The notes beneath the pieces were generated by a model, which had not been told where the DNA came from, ran no database searches, and was given only the letters and a program-made list of their open reading frames with translations. A DNA stretch of 64,000 nt from Lepus europaeus (taxonomy: Eukaryota; Chordata; Mammalia; Lagomorpha; Leporidae). This document shows positions 46,599-56,155 of this stretch, one piece after another (within the stretch, counting starts at the first letter, position 1; every line of letters starts with the position of its first letter). The position numbers were made by a program, and so were the translations under genes. The stretch covers positions 21,235,218 to 21,299,217 of the forward strand of contig NC_084850.1 of assembly GCF_033115175.1 (NCBI RefSeq). Reading direction: 5' to 3'.

Positions 46599-46649
46599 AT
46601 AACTCATATCTCGCTCGTATTTCACAGATTTTTGTTAAAGAACAATCTA

Positions 46650-46959
46650 GGGGCCGGCGCCGCGGCTCACTAGGCTAATCCTCTGCCTGTGGTGCCGGCA
46701 CACCGGGTTCTAGTCCTGGTCGGGGCACCGGATTCTGTCCCGGTTGCCCCTCTTCCAGGCCAGCTCTCTGCTGTGGCCCGGGAGTGCAGTGGAGGATGGC
46801 TCAAGTGCTTGGGCCCTGCACCCGCATGGGAGACCAGGAGAAGCACCTGGCTCCTGGCTTCTGATCAGTGCAGTGCGCTGGCTGCAGCGGCCATTGGAGG
46901 GTGAACCAACAGCAAAGGAAGACCTTTCTCTCTCTCTGCCTGTCCAAAAAAAAAAAAAA
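46650..46959 (+). mobile_element. C-repeat SINE (sense), young type
   Basis: Near-consensus head GGGGCCGGCGCCGCGGCTCA and poly-A end. Short target-site duplication AATCTAG on both sides. Confidence 0.95.
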
Positions 46960-47059
46960 TCTAGGATGTTTAGAAAGTAAATTATTTATTCATTAGTTTT
47001 ATTATTTTCCTATTGTTCTAGCTTATTAATATCAGATTTCAGCTCTATGAATTCCTTCT

Positions 47060-47376
47060 GGAGCCAGCGTAGTGGCATAGCAGGTAAAGCCGCTGTCTGC
47101 AGTGCCAGCACCCCATATGGACACCAGTTCAAGTCCCGACTGCCCCACTTTTGATTTAGCTCCCTGCTATGGCCTGGGAAAGCAGAAGAAGATGGCCCAA
47201 GTGCTTTGGCCCCTGCACCCACGTGGGAGACCTATAAGAAGCTCCTGGCTCCTGGCTTCTGGCTCCTGGCTCCTGGCTTCAAATCGGCCCAGCTCTGGCT
47301 GTTGCGGCCAATTGGGGAAGGACCCAGAGGGTGGAAGACTCTCTCTCCCCTCTCCCTCTCTCTCTCTCTCCCCTCT

Positions 47377-47414
<38 letters not shown>

Positions 47415-47459
47415 CTCTGTAACTCTGCCTTTCAAATAAATAAATAAATATTTTTTAAA
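47060..47459 (+). mobile_element. C-repeat SINE (sense), first of a same-site pair
   Basis: Head GGAGCCAGCGTAGTGGCATA, body with a small internal duplication of GGCTCCTGGCTTCTGGCTCC near 47245-47280, long CT tract, AAATAAAT tail. Confidence 0.93.
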
Positions 47460-47469
47460 AATTCCTTCC

Positions 47470-47804
47470 AAGGCCGGTGCTGTGGCGTAGTAGGTAGGGC
47501 CGCTGCCTGAAGTGCTGGCATCCCATATGGGTGCTGGTTCGAGACCCTGGTGCTCCACTTCCAATCCAGCCCTCTGCCATGGTCTGGGAAATCAGTAGAG
47601 GATGGTCCAAGTCCTTAGGCCCCTGAACCTACGTGGGAGACCCAGAAGCAGCTCCTGGCTCCTGACTTTGGATCAGCACAGCTCCAGCCGTTGTGGCCAA
47701 TTGGGGAGTGAACAGGCAGATGGAAGACCTCTCTCTCTCTCTACCTCTCTTCCTCTGCCTCTCTGTAACTCTGTCTTTCAAATAAATAAATAAATCTTAA
47801 AAAA
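47470..47804 (+). mobile_element. C-repeat SINE (sense), second of a same-site pair
   Basis: Head AGGCCGGTGCTGTGGCGTAG, CT tract, tail AAATAAATAAATAAATCTTA. Both sides carry AATTCCTTCC, as does the left flank of the previous SINE. Confidence 0.93.
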
Positions 47805-48043
47805 AATTCCTTCCACCCTATTTTTTCAGTTTGCCATTTTATCTATAACTTTGAATCATGCTGTACTTATTTTTATTCTTGATTTTATTGATTTAAGTAT
47901 TTAAGCCTGTAAATTTTCCCTGGAGCATTGCCTTCATTCAATCCCATAGCTTCTGGTATGCACTGCTTTTATTATCATGATTTCTCAAAACTCCATACTT
48001 GGGATTTGTCTTCACCATTTGACCCAAAAATGTTGAGGTATAA

Positions 48044-48290
48044 AGTTCCCTGCTAATGCACCTGGGAAAACAGGGGAGGATGGCCCAAGTACTTAGACAC
48101 CTCCCACTCACATGGGAGACCCAATGGAGTTCTTGGCTCCTGTCTTTGGTCTGGCTCAGCCTCTGCCATCACAGCCATTTGGGGGAGAGAACCAGCAGAT
48201 GGAAAATCATTCTCTCTTTCTGTATCTTTCTATCTCTATAATTCTGCCTTTCAAATAAATAAAGCAATAAATATTTTTTTTTAAATTTAG
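48044..48290 (+). mobile_element. 5'-truncated C-repeat SINE (sense)
   Basis: Starts inside the body (TTCCCTGCTAATGCACCTGG) with no head; CT-rich region and tail CAAATAAATAAAGCAATAAA. Confidence 0.85.
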
Positions 48291-48620
48291 AAAGAAATGT
48301 CCAGGTAAAAAAGTCGTTGTTGTTTTCTGATTTTGTTATGAATATTTAGTTTTATTCCTTTGATATCAGAGGATGCTGTCTACATTATTGCTACTCTTTA
48401 GAATTTATTGATGTTCCTTTGTAGATGAATATATAGTAATTTTTCCTAAATCCTTCAAGAACACTTGAGAAAAATATATACAACATTCTATCTGTTTATC
48501 AGATCTAGTTTTTTGATTATGTGGTTAGGCTTTTAGTTACATCTCTTAGTTTTTGTCCAGTTGAGCTTTTTTTTGACTGGAGGAAGTAATTTAAAACCCT
48601 CTCTAATTATTTCAATGTAT

Positions 48621-48975
48621 TTCTTATATACCCAGCAACTTTTGCTTTGCGTAGGTCAATGCTGGAAAGCACCCTTACAGTCAGAGTAGGAGAGAAGTCT
48701 GGGTGTTCATGATGGGAAATTGTCAGCATTCTAGGAAATGTCCACAGCTGCAGGTGAACTCGGGAGGGCCAAAGGGATATGGGCAGTCTGCTGCGCGTGC
48801 GTCCTCCTCTGTGAGAGCTGAGGAAGCAGTGCTGGAGCCTAGTGCCTGGAGCTTGCCAGACCTCTGGGCATCTTCTTAGTGGTTCCCTTGCATCTATCAT
48901 CCTCCATGATTTAGCACATTTGCCAGGATCTTAATAAGATGACTGCAGCCCTTCCTAGGGGGTCACATGCCAGCT
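48621..48975. other. Unannotated sequence
   Basis: Short stretch between L1 and LTR remnants with no recognised feature. Confidence 0.4.
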
Positions 48976-49324
48976 GCTATGATCAGAATGCTTGTGTCCC
49001 CCTAAAATTTGCATGTGAAATCTAAACCCCAATGTGATAGTCTCAAGAGGTAGAGCCTTTAGGAAGTGATTATTAGGTGGCGCTCTCGTGAATGGTATTA
49101 GTGCTCTTAGGATAGAGGCCTGGAGAGCTGCCCTGCTGCCTCTGCCAGGAAAAGACACAGCTAGCAAGCACCATCTATGAGGAGGAGGGCCCTCACAAAC
49201 TAAAGAATCCACTGGCACCTTGATCTTGAAGCTTCCAGCCTACAGAACTGTGAGAAATAAATTGTTGCTTACAATCCACCTGGTTATTGATATTTTTCTT
49301 ATATCAGTCTGAATGGACTAAGAC
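48976..49324 (+). mobile_element. Solitary MaLR-type LTR
   Basis: Order of landmarks: CTTGTGTCCCCCTAAAATTT, ATCTAAACCCCAATGTGATA, GGTATTAGTGCTCTTAGGAT, GCACCTTGATCTTGAAGCTT, CAGAACTGTGAGAAATAAAT (poly-A signal) and GAATGGACTAAGACA. This is a solo LTR of an ancient endogenous retrovirus-like (MaLR/ERVL) family, with no gag, pol or env sequence. Exact subfamily not assigned. Confidence 0.72.
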
Positions 49325-49755
49325 ACACACACCTAGCAATTTTCATAGGCAAAAATAGGACCATCTCTCTCTGCACCTGCTCCTTAGGAAAGAGAAAATC
49401 TTTCTCAGAAGCTCCCTAGTGTATTTTTCTCACCTCATTGACTCTGATTGGATCATATTGTCATTGTTTTTCACTTCTTGGCAAGGAGAATTAGAGAATT
49501 ACAAATTAGCTTGGACTAATCACTGTGGGGATAATGTATGTTGAAGTCACTTACTTGTAATTATTCCTTCCTCTCCACGTTGAGAAGACAAAGTGCTTAT
49601 AAGATGGTATCATTCCAAACCCACTGAGAATGATTAAATGGTAAGTTTCATGATATGAGTCAGTAATTACTATCTATTCTATTCCATGGCACTAGTGTAT
49701 TTCTGTGTGGAAGGCAAGGGATAACAGAGATGATAACATCTACCATCTAAGGATG
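49325..49755. other. Unannotated intergenic sequence
   Basis: Nothing recognised. Confidence 0.4.
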
Positions 49756-49768
49756 CTGTCATCCCTTT

Positions 49769-50112
49769 ATTTTTTTAAAGATTTATCTGTTTATTTGAAA
49801 GGCAGAGTTACACACAGAGAGAAGGAGAGGCAGAGAGAGAGAGAGAGAGAGAGAAGAGAGAGTTTCCATCTGCTGGTTCACTCCCCAAATGGCCCCAATT
49901 GCCAGAGCTGGGCTGACCCAAAGGCAGGAGCTAGGAGCTTCTTCCAGGTCTCCCATGTGGGTGCAGGGGCCCAAGGACTTGGGGCATCTTCTATGCTTTC
50001 CCAGGCCATAGCAGAGAGCTGGATCGGAAGTAGAGTAGCCAAGATGAAAATTGGCGCCTTGACCCAGCACTGCAGGCAGTGGCTTTACATGCTATGTCAC
50101 AGCGCCAACCCC
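49769..50112 (-). mobile_element. C-repeat SINE (antisense)
   Basis: Tail TTTTTTTAAAGATTTATCTG, GA tract, body, inverted head ending CACAGCGCCAACCCC-like sequence. Target-site duplication CTGTCATCCCTT at 49756-49767 and 50113-50124. Confidence 0.93.
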
Positions 50113-50124
50113 TCTGTCATCCCT

Positions 50125-50684
50125 TGAGATAGACTTAAGGGACACTCACCAAGGTGAGATGCAGTGCCAGTCAAGAAGTAAATTTAAATACAGAATGAGT
50201 GGTGGCATTCATGAATGTAGTCCACTGTTTTGGGCTAAGGCAATAGGCTATGTGTTTGTTTTCTGAGTTCTCTAATGCCAGCCTGGACCAAATGTTAGCC
50301 TGCAATAAATGATATTGGGGGGCTAGGAGCCCACTTGCATAATGTGGAAGAAAGTAAAAACTTCTGGACATGAGAATATTGTATTGGTTTTAACATGAGC
50401 ATCCTACCCACTCACTTCCTAACTTTGATCTCCCATAATCCTAAGACATCTGTCCTGTAACCCTTGCTTCAGGAAATAGATGACCAAAGAAAGCATCAGA
50501 AGCTTTCAGAATGTATGCTGGCTACTCTATCTAGACTGAAGATGCCAATGAGAAAAAGGTGCCATTAAAATGGACTCGACGATTTTCAGTGTGTTGAGGG
50601 TAGCCTGCAATAGATGAGTCCAGGAGTAGGGGTTAACGTCAGCAGCAAAGTGTGTATTATTAACCGAAACAGACAACTGGGCTC
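50125..50684. other. Unannotated intergenic sequence
   Basis: Nothing recognised before the LTR mosaic. Confidence 0.4.
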
Positions 50685-50761
50685 ATCTGGTATGCTGTCA
50701 GTCGCAATTCACTTGTTGAAGTCTTGACCCATAATGTGACTGAATTTGGCCATATGTCTTT

Positions 50762-51476
50762 TTTAAAAAGATGTATTGATTGATTGATTGAAGAGCCCAC
50801 GAGAGTATTTTAGGCATGGAAAGCCAAGACACTCTGGCAAAAAAAAAAAAAAAAAAAACCTAAATGAAAGGTCTCTGCGAGTGAGATCCCAGTAGAAAGA
50901 ACGCGCCATCAAAGAAGGAGGTACCTTTCTCTGAAGGGAGGAGAGAACTTCCACTTTGACTATGACCCTGTCTGAATAAGATCGAAGTCAGCGAACTCAA
51001 GAGGCTTCCATAGCCTTGGAAACTCATGACTAGAGCCTAGGGAGATTTCTGATGCCATAAACAAGAGTGTCAAATTGTTAAGTCAACAACAGGAGTCACT
51101 GTGTACTTACTCCTTATGTGAGATCTCTGTCCTTAATGTGTTGTCCAATGTGAATTAATGCTATAACTAGTACTCAAACAGTATTTTACACTTTATGTTC
51201 TGTGTGGATGCAAACTGATGAAATCTTTACTTAACATATACTAAATCGATCTTCTGTGTATAAAGATAATTGAAAATGAATCTTGATGTGAATGGAATGG
51301 GAGAGGGAGCGGGAGATGGGAGGGGTGCAGGTGGGAGGGAAGTTATGGGGGGGGGGAAACCATTGTAATCCATAAGCTGTACTTTGGAAATTTATATTTA
51401 CTAAATAAAAGTTTAAAAATAAATAAATAAAAGATGTATTGATTGATTTAAAAGGCAGAGTGATGTGTGTGGTGTG

Positions 51477-51544
<68 letters not shown>

Positions 51545-51818
51545 GAGAGAGAGAGAATCTTCCATCCACTGGTTCACTTCCCCAAATGCCTGAAATGGCT
51601 AGGGATGACCCAGGCCGAAGTCAGAAACCCAGAATTCTATCTGAGCCTCCAACTGGAATGATAGGGGTCCAAGCACTTGGACCATCCTCTGCTACTTTCC
51701 CAAGCACATTAGCAGGGAGCTAAACCAGAAGTGGAGCAGCCAGGACACAAACCAGACTCTGATGTGGAATACTGGTGTCACAAGCAACAGCTTGACCCAC
51801 TGTGCCACAGCACTGACC
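50762..51818 (-). mobile_element. C-repeat SINE (antisense) carrying an L1 insertion
   Basis: Tail AAAAAGATGTATTGATTGAT at 50765, interrupted by L1, resuming at 51431, then (TG)n and (GA)n tracts, body, and an inverted head ending CCACAGCACTGACC. Target-site duplication TTGGCCATATGTCTTT at 50746-50761 and TTGGCCATAAGTCTTT at 51819-51834 (one mismatch). Confidence 0.88.
50786..51430 (+). mobile_element. 5'-truncated lagomorph L1 3' UTR (sense)
   Basis: Sense copy of the L1 3' end: GAGAGAACTTCCACTTTGAC, GATGCCATAAACAAGAGTGT, a G-rich tract (51298-51357), CCATAAGCTGTACTTTGGAA and CTAAATAAAAGTTTAAAAAT. Target-site duplication AAGATGTATTGATTGATT at 50768-50785 and 51431-51448, lying inside the SINE tail. 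An internal A20 run is at 50840-50859. Confidence 0.92.
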
Positions 51819-51875
51819 TTGGCCATAAGTCTTTCAAGAAGCTAACTAAAGGTAAATGAGTTCATTAGGGTGGGG

Positions 51876-52252
51876 CTCTCCTATGGCTTAAATGATGGTG
51901 TCGCCTTCAAAATTCATGGTTGTAATATTAAGAAGTGCTGTCTTTTGGAAGGTAGTTAAGTCAAGAGGCTCCCATCCTCACACATGGGATTAAGTGGTTT
52001 ATAAAAGGACTTGATGGAGTAGTTTAGCTCTTCCACTAAATGAGGGCTCAGCATCGCTTCCCTCCAGAGGATGTAGCAATAAGGCATCAAATTCAAGTGA
52101 AGACTATACTCTGACTAGCACCAAACCTGCTGGCATCTTGATCTTAGACATCCCAGCCTCTCAGTCTTCTGCAAGGCTCTGAGAACTACATTTCCGTTGT
52201 TTATAATTACTCAGTCTGTGGTGTTTTGTTACAGCAGCCTAAATGGACTTAG
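51876..52252 (+). mobile_element. MaLR-type LTR inserted in the MLT1-type LTR
   Basis: Starts TCTCCTATGGCTTAAATG, contains AATTCATGGTTGTAATATTA, TTTATAAAAGGACTTGATGG, CTGGCATCTTGATCTTAGAC and ends CAGCAGCCTAAATGGACTTAG. Same broad family as the LTR at 48976. No coding sequence. Confidence 0.7.
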
Positions 52253-52512
52253 GCCCTAATCCAATAGGACTGGTTTCTTGTTAAGAGACACCAGATTTCT
52301 GTGCCACCTTCCACCCTCCATTCTCCCTGTGTGTACACAAGGGGAAAGTCCTATGAGAGCACAGCGAATCTTTTGCAAACCAGGAAGAGATTTCACCAGG
52401 AACCAACCCTGCTAGCACCTTGACCTCAGACTCCCAGTCTCCAGAACTGTGAAAAATGAATGTCTGATGTTTCAGCCACCTGGCCCGTAGTATTCTGTTA
52501 TGGCAGTCTGAC

Positions 52513-53132
52513 ATCCCTGGCAGTGGTTGATTGCCTTTGGAGTTTCAAGAAATGAAATTTGCTCAAACAATGGCTTGATTTGGTCAACAGAGGCAGCCAG
52601 CACCTGGCCTTTGTGTCAGGTGCATAACAGCTAGAAGAATAGCTCATATACAGTTCTCCGGCAATGGTCCTCAATTACAAAGAGCCAGGGCTCCCAGAAT
52701 GGAGGGGTCATCAGGTGCACCTTAGCAAGAAATCTGGTATAATAGCTCTGTCCATGTAACATCAGCATTCATTGGCCTTGGCAACTGGCAAGGGGAGGTG
52801 TTAGCCCTAAAACTTTTAGACACAAACTGGAACCTGCCTTTAAGTTAATGCTAGTGTCAGTATACCCGGGGCACACCCTGAAGTGGTACCTGCAATAGAA
52901 TGGAAGGAGTGCTTAGGACATTATGGAGAAATGGAGTTCTTCCCTGAGTTCTGTCACTCAGTAGGCTTACTGAGACCCAGAGCTCTCCTCTGGAATTATT
53001 CCATCAGTTTCTCGATATGCTTAGGACCACCAAGGACTTAGACTCCTCAGGGATGAAGTACTGAGCCTCCCCACAGCATAAAACAAATGGAATGCAGAAT
53101 TGATAGAGAAGTAATAAATAATAGAACCACTT
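52513..53132. other. Unannotated intergenic sequence
   Basis: Nothing recognised. Confidence 0.4.
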
Positions 53133-53387
53133 GGGGCTGGCACTGAGGCGCAATGGGTTAATCCTCTGCCTGCAGTGCCGGCATCCCATATAGGCACCAG
53201 TTCTAGTCCCGGCTGCTCCTCTTCCGATCCAGCTCTCTGTTATGGCCTGGGAAAGCAGTGGAAGATGGCCTAAGTCCTTTAGCCACTACACCCAGGTGGG
53301 AGACCCAGATGGAGTGCCAGGCTCCTGGCTCCAACCTGCCCCAGCCCCAGCCATTGTAGCCATTTGGGAAGTGAACCAGTGGATGGA

Positions 53388-53429
<42 letters not shown>

Positions 53430-53480
53430 CTCTCTGTAACTCTACCTTTAAATAAACAAAGGAAATCTTGAAAAAATAAA
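53133..53480 (+). mobile_element. C-repeat SINE (sense)
   Basis: Head GGGGCTGGCACTGAGGCGCA, B box AGTTCTAGTCC, (CT)n at 53391-53425, tail AAATAAACAAAGG. Confidence 0.93.
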
Positions 53481-53533
53481 TGTATTTATTGAAAATAAAT
53501 GGAAGTGCTATTTACCTCCTTTTGTTCAGTGCA

Positions 53534-53600
53534 TGCTGTACATGCATGTACAGCACATATATATATATATATACAGCACACTTAAATATATTTATTATAC
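53534..53600. repeat. 22-base perfect palindrome next to AT-rich repeats
   Basis: 53534-53555 equals its own reverse complement, centred on ATGCAT with arms TGCTGTAC and GTACAGCA. It is followed by (AT)n at 53557-53572 and a second CAGCAC. Could form a small cruciform. No known function. Confidence 0.9.
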
Positions 53601-53646
53601 CCAATAAATATATATAAGTATTGCATGCAAATCAAAAATTCTTTCA

Positions 53647-53909
53647 AGGGGCCAGTGCTGCCCTGTAGCAAATAAAGCCATCACCTGCAGTGCTGGCATC
53701 CCATAGGGCACCAGTTCAAGACCCGGCTGCTCCACTTCTGATCCAGATCTCAGCTGTGGCCTGGGAAAGCAGTAGAAGATGGTCCAAGTTCTTGGGCTCT
53801 TAAACCCGTGTGGGAGACCTGGAAGAAGCTCCTGGCTACTGGCTTCAGATAGGCCTAGCTCCAGCCATTGTGACCATGGGGGAGGGGGTGAACCACTAGA
53901 TGGAAGATC

Positions 53910-53958
<49 letters not shown>

Positions 53959-54000
53959 ACTCTGCCTTTCAAATAAATAAATAAATCTTTAAAAAAAAAT
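53647..54000 (+). mobile_element. C-repeat SINE (sense)
   Basis: Head AGGGGCCAGTGCTGCCCTGT, B box AGTTCAAGACC, long (CT)n at 53913-53956, tail AAATAAATAAATAAATCTTT. Confidence 0.93.
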
Positions 54001-54054
54001 TCACTGCCCTCTCTGGCAGAAAAGAAGAGGTCATAGAGTACTAAAAAAACTCAA

Positions 54055-54385
54055 TGGCCGGTGTCGTGGCTCACTTGATTAATCCTCCACCTGCGGCGCC
54101 GGCATCCCATATGGGCGCCGGGTTCTAGTCCCGGTTGCTCTTCTCCCAGTCCGGCTCTCTGCTGTGGCCCAGGAGGGCAATGGAGGATGGCCCAAGTGCT
54201 TGGGCCCCTGCACCCGCATAGGAGACCGGGAAAGAAGCACCTGGCTCCTGGCTTCGGATCGGATTGGCACAGCGCCAGCCATAGCGGCCATTTGGGAAGT
54301 GAACCAATGGAAGGAAGACCTTTCTCTCTGTCTCCCTCTCACTGTCTATAACTCTACCTGTCAAATAAAAAAAAATAAAGAAAGA
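54055..54385 (+). mobile_element. C-repeat SINE (sense)
   Basis: Head TGGCCGGTGTCGTGGCTCAC, B box GGTTCTAGTCC, ends CTACCTGTCAAATAAAAAAA. Confidence 0.94.
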
Positions 54386-54900
54386 AATAAAAAATGTTTT
54401 AAAGAGTTCTTTCAAATTGTGTGTATTTGGACTATCTCTGTCGTTGTGCAAATGATAGAGAGAAAATGATAATTATTTACAATTTTGCACATTGAAACCA
54501 ATTTGGTTTTATTTCAGTATTTGTTATGAAGAATGATTTTAGTGTGTCACTAAAACTAGCTTATTTTGTTAGAATTCCAACCCACTTTAAGTGGTTTTAA
54601 GCTTCTTGGACCCTCCACAGTACAATGGTTCAAGTACTTAGCAGTTCTAAGTTGAGGTTGCCAGCCCTGTTTTCTCAAAATTCCCAGCATCCATGACACC
54701 CACTTGGATCACAAATTTTACAATGAAACTTTAAAGGCTAACTCACAATCTCTTGAGTAATAAAGATAAAATTAAACATTAATTACGTAATGAATGTCTC
54801 ATATTACATATTGCATGCAGGTATTTTACCACTCTGTTACTCTATGAGAGTGCTTCACAAAGCTCACCAAAAAAGTGGAATTAAAAGGTAATGTGAATTT
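54386..54900. other. Unannotated AT-rich sequence
   Basis: Nothing recognised. Confidence 0.4.
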
Positions 54901-55070
54901 TCCATGAACTTCCTGAAGTCCCTGCATACTTCTCTGTGTTTGTCTCATCTCCTGAAAGTGATGGATAATAGCAGTCCCCCTATCACCACCATTGCAAGGA
55001 TTAAACAAAATGATATACATAAAGTACTTAGAACACTGCATGACATATTCCAAGTGTGCAGCAATATTTC
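54901..55070 (+). mobile_element. MIR SINE fragment
   Basis: GTGTTTGTCTCATCTCCTGA, AGTGATGGATAATAGCAGTC, AAGGATTAAACAAAATGATA and AAAGTACTTAGAACACTGCA match the 3' half of MIR in order. Confidence 0.65.
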
Positions 55071-55106
55071 CAATTATTGTTCCTTCTCTATAACCAACTT
55101 GAGTAT

Positions 55107-55152
55107 ATGAATGTATGTATATTATATAATATATATATACACATATATATAA
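55107..55152. repeat. AT-rich simple repeat
   Basis: Alternating TATA/TATG run without genes. Confidence 0.8.
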
Positions 55153-55184
55153 ATCTCCGGTGTAATGAACCATTGGTTAGTTGA

Positions 55185-55760
55185 TTTCACATCTATTAAA
55201 TTCTTTCCATACCAACAAAATATAATTCCTTATAATTTTTATTTATTTTATAAAGCATTTTCATGGGCATTTAGCTTTCTTCAAGCTTTTAATGCTACTC
55301 GTGCTTTTTTTTTTTTTTATTTGACAGGTAGAGTTATAGACAGTGAGAGACAGAGAGAAAGGTCTTCCTTCCATTGGTTCACTCCCCAAATGGCTGCCAT
55401 GGCCGGCGCTATGCCGATCTGAGGCCAGGAGCCAGGTGCTTCCTCCCAGTCTCCCATGCGGGTACAGAGGCCCAAGCACTTGGGCCATCCTCCACTGCTT
55501 TCCCAGGGTACAGCAGAGAGCTGGACTGGGAAAGGAGCAACCAGGACTAGAACCCAGTGCCCATATGGGATGCCGATGCCGCAGGCGGAGGATTAACCAA
55601 GTGAGCCACGGTGCAGGCCCCAATTCCTTATAATTTTTAATGGTCACATGGTGTTCCATCATACAAATGTACTGGTTTTATTTAACCAAGCTCCTACTGT
55701 TGGACATTTAGTTTATTTCCACTGTTTACTTTTATGGTCAATATTGAAATGTAAGAACCT
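55185..55760 (-). mobile_element. Possible old L1 3'-region (antisense), split by a SINE
   Basis: Flanks of the SINE (55640-55740) with GGTGTTCCATCATACAAATG and TGGACATTTAGTTTATTTCC resemble reverse-complemented ancient L1 near its 3' end. Diverged. Confidence 0.4.
55242..55621 (-). mobile_element. C-repeat SINE (antisense) with apparent 3' transduction
   Basis: SINE body from the poly-T at 55306 to the inverted head ending GCCACGGTGCAGGCCCC at 55621. Its exact 18-base target-site duplication (AATTCCTTATAATTTTTA, 55622-55639) recurs not next to the poly-T but at 55224-55241. Between the left copy and the poly-T lie 64 bases of non-SINE sequence that begin with another T/A-rich run, as expected for read-through 3' flank copied along with the SINE. 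Confidence 0.85.
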
Positions 55761-55847
55761 GTGTAAACATCTCATGGGGCCCTTGCCCAAGTTTTAAGTT
55801 TTGAAAATTTATCACATTTTTTAATTATTTCGTTTTCCTAACTTTAT

Positions 55848-56155
55848 TTACTTATGTTCACTTTATTTGAAAGGCAGAGTGAGAGAGAGAGTAAGATCCT
55901 CAACTAGTTGGTTCACTCTTTAAATGCCTGCAACAGCCAGGGCTGGGCCAGACCAAAGCCAGAAGGCTGGAACTCCATCCAGGTCTCCCACATGGATGAC
56001 AGAGAACCAAGTACTTAAACCATCACATGATACCTCCCAGGGAGTGTGTTGCAAGAAGCTAGATTGGAAGCAGAGCTGAGACTGGGCTCCAGGAGCTCTG
56101 GTGTGGGATGTGGGCATCACAAGCAGTATTTTAACCATTGGCCAGACACGCACTC
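55848..56155 (-). mobile_element. Old C-repeat SINE (antisense)
   Basis: TTTATTTGAAAGGCAGAGTG, GA tract, GTTGGTTCACTCTTTAAATG, body, and decayed head ending GGCCAGACACGCACTCC. Confidence 0.75.

Larger units (their letters stand above)
46965..48620 (-). mobile_element. Old antisense L1 ORF2 5'-half with three nested SINEs
   Basis: Unique pieces (46965-47049, 47815-48043, 48291-48620) read as reverse-complemented L1 ORF2 5'-half sequence. Landmarks are CATTCAATCCCATAGCTTCT, CATTTGACCCAAAAATGTTG and ATCAGAGGATGCTGTCTACA. Highly diverged; no intact frame. Confidence 0.6.
50685..52512 (+). mobile_element. MLT1-type LTR, split by nested insertions
   Basis: An old solo LTR in three pieces: 50685-50761, 51835-51875 and 52253-52512. 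Joined in order they follow the MLT1 pattern (TTGTTGAAGTCTTGACCC, TAATGTGACTGAATTTGGCC, TTCATTAGGGTGGG, CCCTAATCCAATAGGACTGG, CCAGTCTCCAGAACTGTG, TTCTGTTATGGCAGTC). The gaps hold a SINE carrying an L1, and a second LTR. No viral coding sequence. Confidence 0.75.

Noticed and set aside
51467-51540. Dense GT and GA arrays resembling a repeat-spacer array
   Set aside because: Simple microsatellite expansion in a SINE tail; no spacers and no CRISPR-type repeats, which would not be expected in a mammalian genome.
48976-52512. Possible endogenous retrovirus
   Set aside because: Only solitary, old LTRs are present. No gag, pol or env-like frame lies near them, so there is no provirus to describe.
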